Below are positions 52,701 through 59,239 of a stretch of 64,000 nucleotides of DNA, in pieces. Numbering within the stretch: position 1 is the first letter of the stretch; each line of letters begins with the position of its first letter. The stretch is from positions 1,178,001 to 1,242,000 of the forward strand of contig NZ_QHKL01000003.1 in NCBI RefSeq assembly GCF_003947415.1, written 5' to 3'. Below the pieces are notes generated by a model that did no database searches, was not told the origin of the DNA, and worked only from the letters and a program-made list of their open reading frames with translations. Source of the DNA: Amycolatopsis sp. WAC 01376. Its GTDB lineage: Bacteria > Actinomycetota > Actinomycetes > Mycobacteriales > Pseudonocardiaceae. A program made the translations under genes and the position numbers.

Positions 52701-52803
52701 CGCCGGTGACCAGCACCAGCCCGCCGTGGCTTTCGGCGGCACGGGCGATCTCCGCGCGGAGAACCCCCGCGGGATGGTCGCGTCCGATGAGTACGGCTGA
52801 CAT
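49678..52803 (-). CDS. Large AAA ATPase with TPR-like region, LAL-related, no LuxR HTH
   Basis: 1041-residue ATPase. Walker A GEAGIGKT (34-41), Walker B VVVLDDLHWAD (near 130), then a large helical repeat region as in LAL/MalT regulators. Instead of a LuxR HTH the C-terminus has a ~170-residue domain starting WTLHFDGVTARLPDSKGLRD, a charged helix (YRARLDELDELIDTATELG) and ASVTTGSSCRYAPEDKVPW, which I recall as a widespread actinobacterial domain on such ATPases. Probably a sensory STAND-type switch acting without direct DNA binding via LuxR. The last codons form part of the terminator hairpin. Confidence 0.85.
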   Translation of the reverse strand: MSAVLIGRDHPAGVLRAEIARAAESHGGLVLVTGEAGIGKTTLVTGAAEEAKHLGALVLNGSCWDSASAPGYWPWTQVIRGLRRAVGQGRWAAMADSELDVLLGEARGDGAADGFRLYDAVTSALVAASQDQPIVVVLDDLHWADAASLRLLEFAAQHTWFERLLLIGTYRDVEVEATDHPLRSLMLPLLAKATSVTLTGLEPDEVGTLMARTAGTAPEDALVAEVHRRTGGNPFFVEQTARLWHSGGSAETIAPGVADALQRRLSLLPQPVLDLLTTASVLGREFHRRLLAGVASAPVPQVDRLLDQAVAARLVVVHGQGRFAFAHDLVRETLYAALSEQDRRKQHAAVVAAARETPTSRDRLFPADLARHALLAGPELDPGEAIDLLLAAAIDATGRMAVEETTTHYRRAMEIAEDRRRQASIALELGAHLTRHHETDEGRQVLDEVSALIHELDDDDLLARLALTLVRADHKSLRVDETVKVLTEAHARLCGREPGQELTVEEMTQELSARIMMTARDHEDDSALLFGLWARHDAIWGPGSAAERERLTDELVVVGRRTANPELEHYAASFKWVALLEQGDPRYFEQYQEFVALASTGRAPSSQLASRIDQSIIATLQGRFTEAEAYIQQVLADHEGDEHPHFGDLNQLQRWARWCLEGRFDDLAGLHREIARGGYSYSRLLEAVTAAHREDVGEAVRLTDLAGDAKPYPRDLEALWLRCQAQTAAVSRDPERCEAARALLAPYSGEWLVSLYGCEISGPVDLWLGRLDLAQERWNDAVDRLRGAALSADRLRATVWATEAKSWLAAALLGRNLEGDAAAAATLLSEVDREATAFGMRQILSRVARTRNSAQAPPAPAAEFRRDEAVWTLHFDGVTARLPDSKGLRDLHFLLGRPGSEVAAVRLLDPAGGEEVVAAKSLGGDAVLDDEAKARYRARLDELDELIDTATELGQDARAAALDRERDALLAELRSAAGLGGRTRRLGDEAERARKTVTARIRDTLRKLDEQHPALAAHLRASVTTGSSCRYAPEDKVPWRL

Positions 52804-53059
52804 GTCCGAATCCTCCCAGTAAGGTCCGACAATCTCACGACGCGCACCCGATGTCAGGCGTTATCTCCGGTCCGTTGTGACCGACGGTGACCGAGGTCTC
52901 CCGGTCGCCGGGAACCTCCCGCGGCGGAAATCCGACTTTCTGGACGTGACTGATCGAGTGGGACGGCGGGTGAACAACCGTCGAAAATCCTGCCCCACCG
53001 GGCGAAGGCGACCTGTTGTGCCAGGTCAGGTGCTCAGCGGCAGGAGTAGGGTGCAGGGT

Positions 53060-54334
53060 ATGGGGAGCATTCGCTCGCGCGTGTTGGCTTGGATCGGCCG
53101 CCGTTACCTCGCGCGTCAGCAGAAGAACGGTTTCGACCTGTCCAAGATGTCCATCATCCCGGACAACGCGCTGCTGCCGCTCAAGCGCGACGGTCTCGAC
53201 CCGGTGGCCGAGCTGGGCCGGATCCGCGCGACGGAGCCGATCAGCAAGCTCGACCTGCCGTTCGGGATGAACGGCTGGCTGGTCACCGGTTACGACGAGG
53301 CCAAGGCCGTGCTCGGCAAGGTGAGCGAGTTCAGCAACGACTTCACCAACCTGGTCGGGAACGCGGGCGTGACCGAGGACCAGAACCCCGGTGGGCTCGG
53401 GTTCGCCGATCCGCCGGTGCACACCCGGCTGCGGCGGCTGCTCACGCCGGAGTTCACCATGCGACGGCTGTCCCGGCTGACGCCGCGGATCGACCAGATC
53501 GTCGCCGACCAGCTCGACGCGATGGCGAAGGCGGACGGCCCCGTCGACCTGTGGGAGGCCTTCGCGCTGCCGATCCCGTCGCTGACGATCTGCGAGCTGC
53601 TGGGCGTCCCGTACGAGGACCGCGACGACTTCCAGCGGCTGAGCACCGCGCGGTTCGACCTCTTCGGCGGCGCGGGCGCGTCGCTCGGCGCGATGACCGA
53701 GTCACTGTCCTATCTGGACGACATCGTCAAGAAGCAGCGCGAGAACCCGGGCGACGGCCTGCTCGGCATGCTCATCAAGGACCACGGCGACGAAATCGAC
53801 GACCGCGAGCTGGCGGGCCTCGCCGACGGCGTGCTGACCGGCGGCCTGGAGACCACGGCGAGCATGCTCGCGCTCGGCGCGCTCGTACTGCTCAAGGACC
53901 GCGAGCTGTTCGAGACCGTCCGCGGCGACGACGACGCCGTCCACAAGTTCGTGGAGGAACTGCTGCGGTACCTGACGGTCGTGCAGATGGCCTTCCCGCG
54001 CTTCGCCAAGGAGGACATGGAGGTCGACGGCGTCCGGATCGCGAAGGGCGACATCGTGCTGGTCTCCCTCAGCGTCGCGAACCGTGACGGCGTCCTCGGT
54101 GAGGACATGGAGAAGTTCGACGCGACCCGCGAGCCGACGTCGCATCTCGCCTTCGGCTGGGGAATCCACCGGTGCATCGGTGCCGAACTGGCCAGGATGG
54201 AACTGCGCACCGCGTATCCCGCGCTGGTGCGCCGGTTCCCGGAGATGCGGCTGGCGGTCGAGCCGGAGGCGGTGGGCTTCCGGAAGGTCTCGATCGTCTA
54301 CGGCGTCGACGCGCTTCCCGTGCTGCTGGAGTGA
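53060..54334 (+). CDS. Cytochrome P450
   Basis: 424-residue P450 with heme loop FGWGIHRCIG (Cys ligand), ExxR in EELLR, and helix I segment ADGVLTGGLETTASM. The lack of a membrane anchor indicates the soluble bacterial class needing ferredoxin and reductase, none of which is nearby. ATG 53060 is used; TAGGGT about 8 nt before suggests a -10 box and a very short leader, an inference. It converges on the AlkB-like gene with 3 nt between stops. Substrate is unknown; it could be a biosynthetic tailoring or catabolic enzyme. Confidence 0.92.
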   Translation: MGSIRSRVLAWIGRRYLARQQKNGFDLSKMSIIPDNALLPLKRDGLDPVAELGRIRATEPISKLDLPFGMNGWLVTGYDEAKAVLGKVSEFSNDFTNLVGNAGVTEDQNPGGLGFADPPVHTRLRRLLTPEFTMRRLSRLTPRIDQIVADQLDAMAKADGPVDLWEAFALPIPSLTICELLGVPYEDRDDFQRLSTARFDLFGGAGASLGAMTESLSYLDDIVKKQRENPGDGLLGMLIKDHGDEIDDRELAGLADGVLTGGLETTASMLALGALVLLKDRELFETVRGDDDAVHKFVEELLRYLTVVQMAFPRFAKEDMEVDGVRIAKGDIVLVSLSVANRDGVLGEDMEKFDATREPTSHLAFGWGIHRCIGAELARMELRTAYPALVRRFPEMRLAVEPEAVGFRKVSIVYGVDALPVLLE

Positions 54335-54337
54335 TTC

Positions 54338-54964
54338 TCAGGCGACTCCTCTCGGACGGAACTGGATGCTGATCCTGGGGCCGACCGGTTTGGCGGTCTT
54401 GGGGACGGCGTGTTCCCACGTTCGCTGGCAGCTGCCGCCCATGACGATCAGGTCGCCGTGGCCGAGGGCGTGCCGGACGGTTTCGCCTCCGCCACGCGGG
54501 CGCAGCGCGAGCTGCCGGGCGGCGCCGACCGAGACGATCGCGACCATGGTGTCCTCGGTGCGCGAGCGGCCGGTGTCGTCGCCGTGCCAGGCGACGCTGT
54601 CGCGCCCGTCCCGGTAGAAGCACAGACCGGAGGTCACGAACGGCTCGCCGAGCTCGTCGGCGTAGTGCGCCGAGAGCGTCTCCCTCGCCTCCGTGAGGAT
54701 CGGGTGGGGGAGCGGCATGCCCTCGCGGTAGTAGCTCAGCAGCCGGGGAACGGCGACGACACGGTCGTACATCTGCCGTCGTTCGGCTTGCCACGGCACG
54801 TCTTCGGCGAGCCGGGCGAACAGTTCGTCCGCGCCGGTGAGCCAGCCAGGCAGCACGTCGATCCAGGCGCCCCTGGTCAGTTCGGTGCGCCGGATCCCGT
54901 CGAGCGAGCCGAGCCCGAGCGCGGCGCACTCGTCGAACAGCGAGGCTTGAAGGGCGGGGGTCAT
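54338..54964 (-). CDS. AlkB-like 2OG-Fe(II) dioxygenase
   Basis: 208-residue AlkB family protein: HxD iron ligands His127 and Asp129 (AWHGDDTG), third ligand His185 (TWEHAVPK), and Arg197/Arg203 (RISIQFRP) for 2-oxoglutarate. Members repair alkylated bases by oxidative demethylation. It lacks the Ada/AlkA neighbours typical of the adaptive response, but a perfect LexA box lies 34 nt before the start codon, so SOS induction is expected. Divergent from an alpha/beta hydrolase gene. Confidence 0.88.
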   Translation of the reverse strand: MTPALQASLFDECAALGLGSLDGIRRTELTRGAWIDVLPGWLTGADELFARLAEDVPWQAERRQMYDRVVAVPRLLSYYREGMPLPHPILTEARETLSAHYADELGEPFVTSGLCFYRDGRDSVAWHGDDTGRSRTEDTMVAIVSVGAARQLALRPRGGGETVRHALGHGDLIVMGGSCQRTWEHAVPKTAKPVGPRISIQFRPRGVA

Positions 54965-54997
54965 GGCAACCGAACATACCCCGGTCCTGATCATTTG

Positions 54998-55013
54998 TCG
55001 AACGCATGTTCGA
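54998..55013. promoter_or_regulatory. LexA SOS box
   Basis: TCGAACGCATGTTCGA fits the actinobacterial consensus TCGAAC-N4-GTTCGA exactly. It lies 34 nt from the AlkB-like start and ~50 nt from the divergent hydrolase start. Confidence 0.85.
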
Positions 55014-55063
55014 GTCGGAAAAATGACCTGCGTCCGGCGGCGAGGCCCGGCACGATGGGTCGC

Positions 55064-55843
55064 ATGATCAACACAGCGAAGTCCGCCGACGGAACGCCGA
55101 TCGTGTTCGAGCGACGCGGCGCGGGGCCGGTGGTGGTGGTCGTCGCGGGTGCGGGCAACGACCGGCACGGTGACGAACCGCTGGTCGCCGAACTGGTGGC
55201 CGAGTTCTCCGTGGTGACCTACGACCGGCGGGGCCGGGGCGACAGCGGCGACACCGCGCCGTACGAGGTCGAGCGCGAGATCGAAGACCTGGCCGCTGTC
55301 GTCGCTTCACTCGGTGAGCCGGTGATCGTGCACGGCATCTCCTCCGGCGGCGCGCTGGCCCTCCTCGCCGCCGCGGCCGGGGTGCCGATGGCGCGCCTGT
55401 CGGTCTTCGAGCCGCCTTATCGCGGCGAGACCGAGGAAGTCCCCGAGGGATACGCCGACGAGATGCGCCGCCTGGTCGCGGCGGACCGCTGGGACGACGC
55501 CGTTGCCCTGTTCATGATGTCCGCGGTCGGCTCTCCGGCGGAGGCTGTCGCCGAAGCCAAGGCGACGCCGGTGTGGGCCGAACTCCGGTCTTTCGCGCCC
55601 ACGCTCGTTTACGACGCCTTCGTGATGAGGGACTCGAAGGTGCCGGGCGAACTGGCGACGATCGCGACGCCCGTCCTCGTGGTGAACAGCACCGGCAGCA
55701 CGGATTGGCTCAAGGCCGCCGCACTCGTCACCGCGAAGGTGACCCCGGGAGCGAGGCAAGTGGAGCTGGACGGCGAGTTCCACAGTGTCCAGCCGGAGCG
55801 GCTCGTGCCGGAACTCAGTGCGTTCTACCGGGATCCTCGCTGA
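55064..55843 (+). CDS. Alpha/beta hydrolase
   Basis: ~259-residue alpha/beta hydrolase of the haloperoxidase/esterase-like kind. Nucleophile elbow HGISSGG, YDRRGRGDSGD before it, and DGEFHSVQPE with the catalytic His. ATG 55064 or 55055 may be the start; no strong ribosome site, which would suit a short or leaderless transcript. The LexA box in its promoter suggests co-induction with the AlkB-like gene. The last 29 nt overlap the convergent ASCH-wHTH gene. Confidence 0.82.
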   Translation: MINTAKSADGTPIVFERRGAGPVVVVVAGAGNDRHGDEPLVAELVAEFSVVTYDRRGRGDSGDTAPYEVEREIEDLAAVVASLGEPVIVHGISSGGALALLAAAAGVPMARLSVFEPPYRGETEEVPEGYADEMRRLVAADRWDDAVALFMMSAVGSPAEAVAEAKATPVWAELRSFAPTLVYDAFVMRDSKVPGELATIATPVLVVNSTGSTDWLKAAALVTAKVTPGARQVELDGEFHSVQPERLVPELSAFYRDPR

Positions 55844-56402
55844 GGCGCAGGTAGGCCGCGCCGCGTGGAGAGATCCGATAGCCGACTTCGAGGCTGAGCG
55901 TCAGCCCGAGGTTCTTGAGCTTGCGGATGTCGACCTTCAGCGTTTCCTTCTCGCGGCCGAGGAGGTCCGCGAGTTCCTGTGCCCGGCGGCCGGGATTCCT
56001 GGCGATGATCCGCAAGGTTTCGTGAGTCCACGGGCGGCGTCTGTCCATCTTGGACAACCGTTTGCCGATGGCTTCGAAGTCCTTTTCGGACAGTTCCGCC
56101 TCCGCGCTGAGCGCGCGGCGGGGATCGGGCCCGAGGTAGCGCAGGTGGATGCGGTACACCGGGGCGTCCGCGGGGCCGCGCAGGGTGCTGCGGACCGCGT
56201 TCGCCGAGTCGGCCCCGGAGCGGCGGGCGTCGGCATCGGTGATCGTCGCCGGATCGACGGTCTCGACGGAGCCGACCTCGATCACCCCGGCCTCCAGTCG
56301 CATGATGTCGCCCTGGCGGACGTTCTGCTTCGACCAGCGCCGGAACGCCAGGTCGATCGTCCCGGCCGCCAATCCTTCGAGGACCGTCATGGAAAGGATC
56401 AC
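55815..56402 (-). CDS. ASCH-like domain with winged-helix C-terminus
   Basis: 195-residue protein. The N-terminal part MILSMTVLEGLAAGTIDLAFRRW with NVRQGDIMRLEAGVIEVG resembles ASCH/PUA-like RNA-binding domains (LAAG and FRRW as in the family's EFR/K-x-W region). Residues ~135-185 look like a winged helix (THETLRIIARNPGRRAQELA, DIRKLKNLGLTLSL). GTG 56402 is chosen so the ASCH strand is complete; ATG 56390 is the alternative. The combination suggests nucleic-acid or modified-base recognition; function unknown. Confidence 0.68.
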   Translation of the reverse strand: MILSMTVLEGLAAGTIDLAFRRWSKQNVRQGDIMRLEAGVIEVGSVETVDPATITDADARRSGADSANAVRSTLRGPADAPVYRIHLRYLGPDPRRALSAEAELSEKDFEAIGKRLSKMDRRRPWTHETLRIIARNPGRRAQELADLLGREKETLKVDIRKLKNLGLTLSLEVGYRISPRGAAYLRLSEDPGRTH

Positions 56403-56525
56403 CTTCGTTACCCAATCAGCGGGACGCCGGAGCGTCAACGTCTTGTCCGATGACGGTTCGCGCTCGTACAGTCGCAGCCTGGTCCTGGTCTGGACCACCG
56501 CCGCCCTGAGTGCGCAGGAGGCAGG

Positions 56526-57131
56526 ATGCGGAGACGACTTCGGACCGCCGGGGCGGCCACGGCGGCCGTCCTCGGCCTGATGGCGTCGGCGATGCCGGCG
56601 AACGCCCAGGTCGGAACGGGACCGTGGACGGCGGAGAACCCCTCGTTCAACGTCCAGGAACGCGGGTGCGGAAACGTCGACGGGCTGAATTTCGAACTGA
56701 CCTGCTCCACCGGAAGCGGGGACCAGCGGGCCGAGCGGCGCTACGTGACCTACACCGGCGGCACCAGGCAGTTCGAAGGATCGTTCCGGATCACCAGCAT
56801 GGCGGGCAGCCGGATCAGCCTGAAACAGACCTTCCGCGACGCGCCGACCGCCGGGCCGTACTTCATGCTCGCGGTCGAACGCGGCGGGCGGCTCTACGCC
56901 GTCCACGGCGGGGACACCCTGGGGAGCGGCGCGACCGTCGGGACGTCCGTGCGGGTCAACACCGTGCACCAGGTCGGGAGCACGCACAAGGTGTACATCA
57001 ACGGTTCGCTGAAGCAGACCGTGAGCAGCAGCAGCGGCAGCTACTACGACAAGTTCGGCGCCTACCGGACGGCCAGCGGCGCCGGACCGGTCAAAGTGAC
57101 CTGGAGCGGGATCAAGTTCTGGCGTAAGTGA
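56526..57131 (+). CDS. Secreted jelly-roll protein, polysaccharide-lyase-like
   Basis: 201-residue exported protein with signal peptide cleaved near PANA|QV (~28). The mature part is beta-rich, ending GSYYDKFGAYRTASGAG and VKVTWSGIKFW; the YxKxGxY pattern and RISLKQTF resemble PL7/concanavalin-A-like polysaccharide lyases, but the RSELR active-site motif is not evident. CAGGAGGCAGG precedes the ATG. It might degrade or bind a cell-surface polysaccharide. A 500-nt repeat region follows. Confidence 0.75.
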   Translation: MRRRLRTAGAATAAVLGLMASAMPANAQVGTGPWTAENPSFNVQERGCGNVDGLNFELTCSTGSGDQRAERRYVTYTGGTRQFEGSFRITSMAGSRISLKQTFRDAPTAGPYFMLAVERGGRLYAVHGGDTLGSGATVGTSVRVNTVHQVGSTHKVYINGSLKQTVSSSSGSYYDKFGAYRTASGAGPVKVTWSGIKFWRK

Positions 57132-57253
57132 GGCGCCGGCCCCCGTGGGTGGTTAGTGGCGATTCGGGTTCTAACAGTCCTCGCCACTCACGAGACGCGA
57201 GGATGAGTGGGCGGCTCGTTCAGTGCTTCCGGCGGTCCGGCGTCGAGCTCTTA

Positions 57254-57308
57254 TGTCGTGAAGGGCCCCTTTGAGACCTTCAACGTCTCAAAGGGGCCCT
57301 TCACGACA
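57254..57308. repeat. 24-bp perfect hairpin (repeat copy 2)
   Basis: Arms 57254-57277 and 57285-57308 repeat the 40816-40870 hairpin. The loop differs (CTTCAAC), and the arm is one pair shorter, so loops drift while stems are kept. Confidence 0.8.
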
Positions 57309-57460
57309 TCCCCACGGACCGTGACCACTCACGCAAGCGTCTGACTGGAAGTCCTTCACGGACTCGAGCCTGAGAGCAACCGCAGCCGGAACCCACATAG
57401 GTATCTAAGACACCCTTGCCCCTAACCCGAATCGCCACTCACGAGGGCTTGCCCGCCTGA

Positions 57461-57515
57461 GTACATGAAGGACCCCTTCCTTGCGCCTAGGTACAGGAAG
57501 GGGTCCTTCATGTAC
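57461..57515. repeat. GTACATGAAGGACCCC hairpin, copy 2
   Basis: GTACATGAAGGACCCCTTCC (57461-57480) and GGAAGGGGTCCTTCATGTAC (57496-57515) pair perfectly, unlike copy 1 at 29776-29830, which has one mismatch. Confidence 0.82.
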
Positions 57516-57526
57516 CTCGGCAAGGT

Positions 57527-57573
57527 GTGAAGGTCGAGTTTCCTCGGCTGAGCCGAGGGAAGGGGGCCTTCAC
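57527..57573. repeat. Hairpin module with CCTCGGCT core, copy 3
   Basis: GTGAAGG and CCTTCAC ends around CCTCGGCT-G-AGCCGAGG. Same order of hairpins (GTACATGAAGG next to CCTCGGCT) as at 29.7 kb, so the two modules travel together. Confidence 0.78.
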
Positions 57574-57634
57574 GGACCGGGGCCTGGCACCGACCGCAGC
57601 CGGAACCGCGTGGGTACCTAAGACACCTTGGGTT

Positions 57635-58597
57635 CTAACCCGAATCGCCACTCACGACTCGTGCCGGACCTTGGCGCCACGAGTCGAGATCCGTCCACGC
57701 TTCGAGTGTCCGCTTGCTTTCGAACCGGCGGCGTTCCCCGGTGACCGGATCGGTGAACTCGAGGACCCTCGCCAGTAGCTGCAAGGGCTCGGTGAAGTCG
57801 TCGAGCGGGGTTTCGGTCAGCTCCGGGTAGAAGTCGTCGCCGAGAATCGGCAATCCGAGGCCGCTCATGTGCAACCTGAGCTGATGCGTGCGGCCGGTCG
57901 CGGGGATCAGGCGGTAGCGGCCGAGGCCGTCGCGGTGCTCGATCAGCTCGACGCGGGTTTCGGCGTTGGGCGGCCCGCCGACCTCTTGCGCGGCGATGAC
58001 CCCGCGTTCCTTGACGATGCGGCTGCTGATCTCGCGCGGCATCACGACGTCCGGATCGTACCGCGCGATCGCCTCGTATTCCTTGTGTACCAAGCGGTCC
58101 CGGAACATGGTCTGGTATTTGCCGCGAAGTTCGGGGGTGCTCACGAACAGGATGAGCCCGGCGGTGACCCGGTCGAGCCGGTGCGCGGGGCTGAGCGCCG
58201 GGAGGTCGAGTTCGCGGCGGAGGCGGACCAGCGCGGTCTGCAGAATGTGCCGCCCGCGCGGGATCGTCGCGAGGAAATGCGGTTTGTCGGCGATCAGGAA
58301 ATGCTCGTCGCGGTGCACGACGGAGATCTCGAACGGGGCCTCGACCTCGTCGGGCAGGTCCCGGTGGAACCAGATGAACGAGTCCGGCACGAACGGCGAA
58401 TCGACGCCGAGCGGCCCGTCCAGCCCGACGATGCGCTCCTCGCGGAGCATCTCCACGATCCGCTCGGGCGCGACCCGGGGGAGCCGCTCGACGAGGTGCT
58501 CGCGCAACGTCGTCCACGGTCCCTCGGCGGGCATCTTGAGCCTCGCGGGGTCGAGCCCGTGACGGGGCGGGAGCGGCGGGCGGAGCTTGCGTCTCAT
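57635..58597 (-). CDS. RluA-family pseudouridine synthase
   Basis: 320-residue pseudouridine synthase. The catalytic Asp is in PAHRLDRVTAG; LIPATGRTHQLRLHM and GDDFYP are further RluA motifs. There is an N-terminal ~80-residue extension without a clear S4 domain. ATG 58597 follows GTG immediately upstream. The last eight codons (VVSGDSG and stop TAG) are written by the GTCGTGAGTGGCGATTCGGG repeat module, so the original C-terminus was replaced or extended. It isomerises uridines in rRNA or tRNA; the exact target is not visible. Confidence 0.9.
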   Translation of the reverse strand: MRRKLRPPLPPRHGLDPARLKMPAEGPWTTLREHLVERLPRVAPERIVEMLREERIVGLDGPLGVDSPFVPDSFIWFHRDLPDEVEAPFEISVVHRDEHFLIADKPHFLATIPRGRHILQTALVRLRRELDLPALSPAHRLDRVTAGLILFVSTPELRGKYQTMFRDRLVHKEYEAIARYDPDVVMPREISSRIVKERGVIAAQEVGGPPNAETRVELIEHRDGLGRYRLIPATGRTHQLRLHMSGLGLPILGDDFYPELTETPLDDFTEPLQLLARVLEFTDPVTGERRRFESKRTLEAWTDLDSWRQGPARVVSGDSG

Positions 58598-58660
58598 CAC
58601 CGCGCACTCTAGTCGCGACCAGGTGAAGTCTCGTCCGGCCTGGTCTCGGGCAGCTGCCGA

Positions 58661-58689
58661 GGTGTCGCGAAAGTGGCTTTCGCGACACC
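58661..58689. repeat. Perfect 13-bp-arm GCGAAAG palindrome
   Basis: GGTGTCGCGAAAG-TGG-CTTTCGCGACACC, in the space between the pseudouridine synthase and DUF5313-like genes; third locus of the GCGAAAG family. Confidence 0.75.
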
Positions 58690-58739
58690 GGCATCTGAGC
58701 TCTCGAGGCACCCAATGGCACGCGACTGGCCGCGAAGGC

Positions 58740-59135
58740 TTATCCGGCCTGGTCCCGGTACCGCGCGAGGTACCGCTCGGTCACGTCGGCCTCCGCGATG
58801 GCGGTGGCCTCGGCGCGGGTCCGGCGGCCGATGCCCGGCGGGAAGCCGTTCTTGGCGAGCCGGTGCTCGATGCTCTCTTCCATGTACGCCATCGAGTAGA
58901 AGTACGCCACGAGCGCGGCCATCAGCACGATCGCCAGCCGCAGGGTGAGCGGGCCGGGCAGGAGGAGCCATACCGCGCAGAGCGGGGCGATCATCACCGT
59001 GCTGCGGGCGACGTGCCGCCAGCGCCAGCTTCCGGTGGTGGCGTCGTGGAGGATCCAGTCGTGGTAGCGCTCGGGCAGCCTGCCGCCGAGTGAGTACCAC
59101 AGCCAGCGGAACACGTCCGGGCGCTTGCGGGGCAT
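58740..59135 (-). CDS. DUF5313-like membrane protein
   Basis: 131-residue protein recalling the DUF5313 family: WLWYSLGGRLPERYHDWILHD near the start, two membrane helices (MIAPLCAVWLLLPGPLTLRL and AIVLMAALVAYFYSM), and SIEHRLAKNGFPPG. AGGAG is 7 nt upstream of the ATG. It is divergent from the OhrR-like regulator over a pair of CTAA/TTAG palindromes and may be its target. Function unknown. Confidence 0.8.
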   Translation of the reverse strand: MPRKRPDVFRWLWYSLGGRLPERYHDWILHDATTGSWRWRHVARSTVMIAPLCAVWLLLPGPLTLRLAIVLMAALVAYFYSMAYMEESIEHRLAKNGFPPGIGRRTRAEATAIAEADVTERYLARYRDQAG

Positions 59136-59170
59136 CGGGCGACTCCTTCCGTCGATGCTCTCACAGTACA

Positions 59171-59198
59171 CTAATGATTAGTACGCTAAACATTAGCG
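59171..59198. promoter_or_regulatory. Tandem MarR-type operators
   Basis: CTAATGATTAG (59171-59181) and CGCTAA-ACA-TTAGCG (59184-59198) are two adjacent palindromes with shared CTAA/TTAG steps, centred between the divergent DUF5313-like and MarR genes. Confidence 0.65.
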
Positions 59199-59239
59199 TC
59201 ACGGCTAGGATCGGCGACATGAACTCGGAGGGGCCGGAG

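Larger units (their letters stand above)
57132..57634. other. 503-nt gene-free region: composite of at least four repeat modules
   Basis: From left to right: TTAGTGGCGATTCGGGTTCT ... CTCACGAG, the 57194-57366 copy of the 40.8-kb element with its hairpin, CCCGAATCGCCACTCACGAG, the GTACATGAAGG hairpin (57461-57515), the CCTCGGCT hairpin (57527-57573), and a final TAGGTACC-like / CCCGAATCGCCACTCACGAC module reaching into the pseudouridine synthase gene. No coding potential. Confidence 0.75.

Noticed and set aside
52835-53422. 195-residue minus-strand frame between the ATPase and P450
   Set aside because: It overlaps the P450 5' half in antisense and has no ribosome site or motif.
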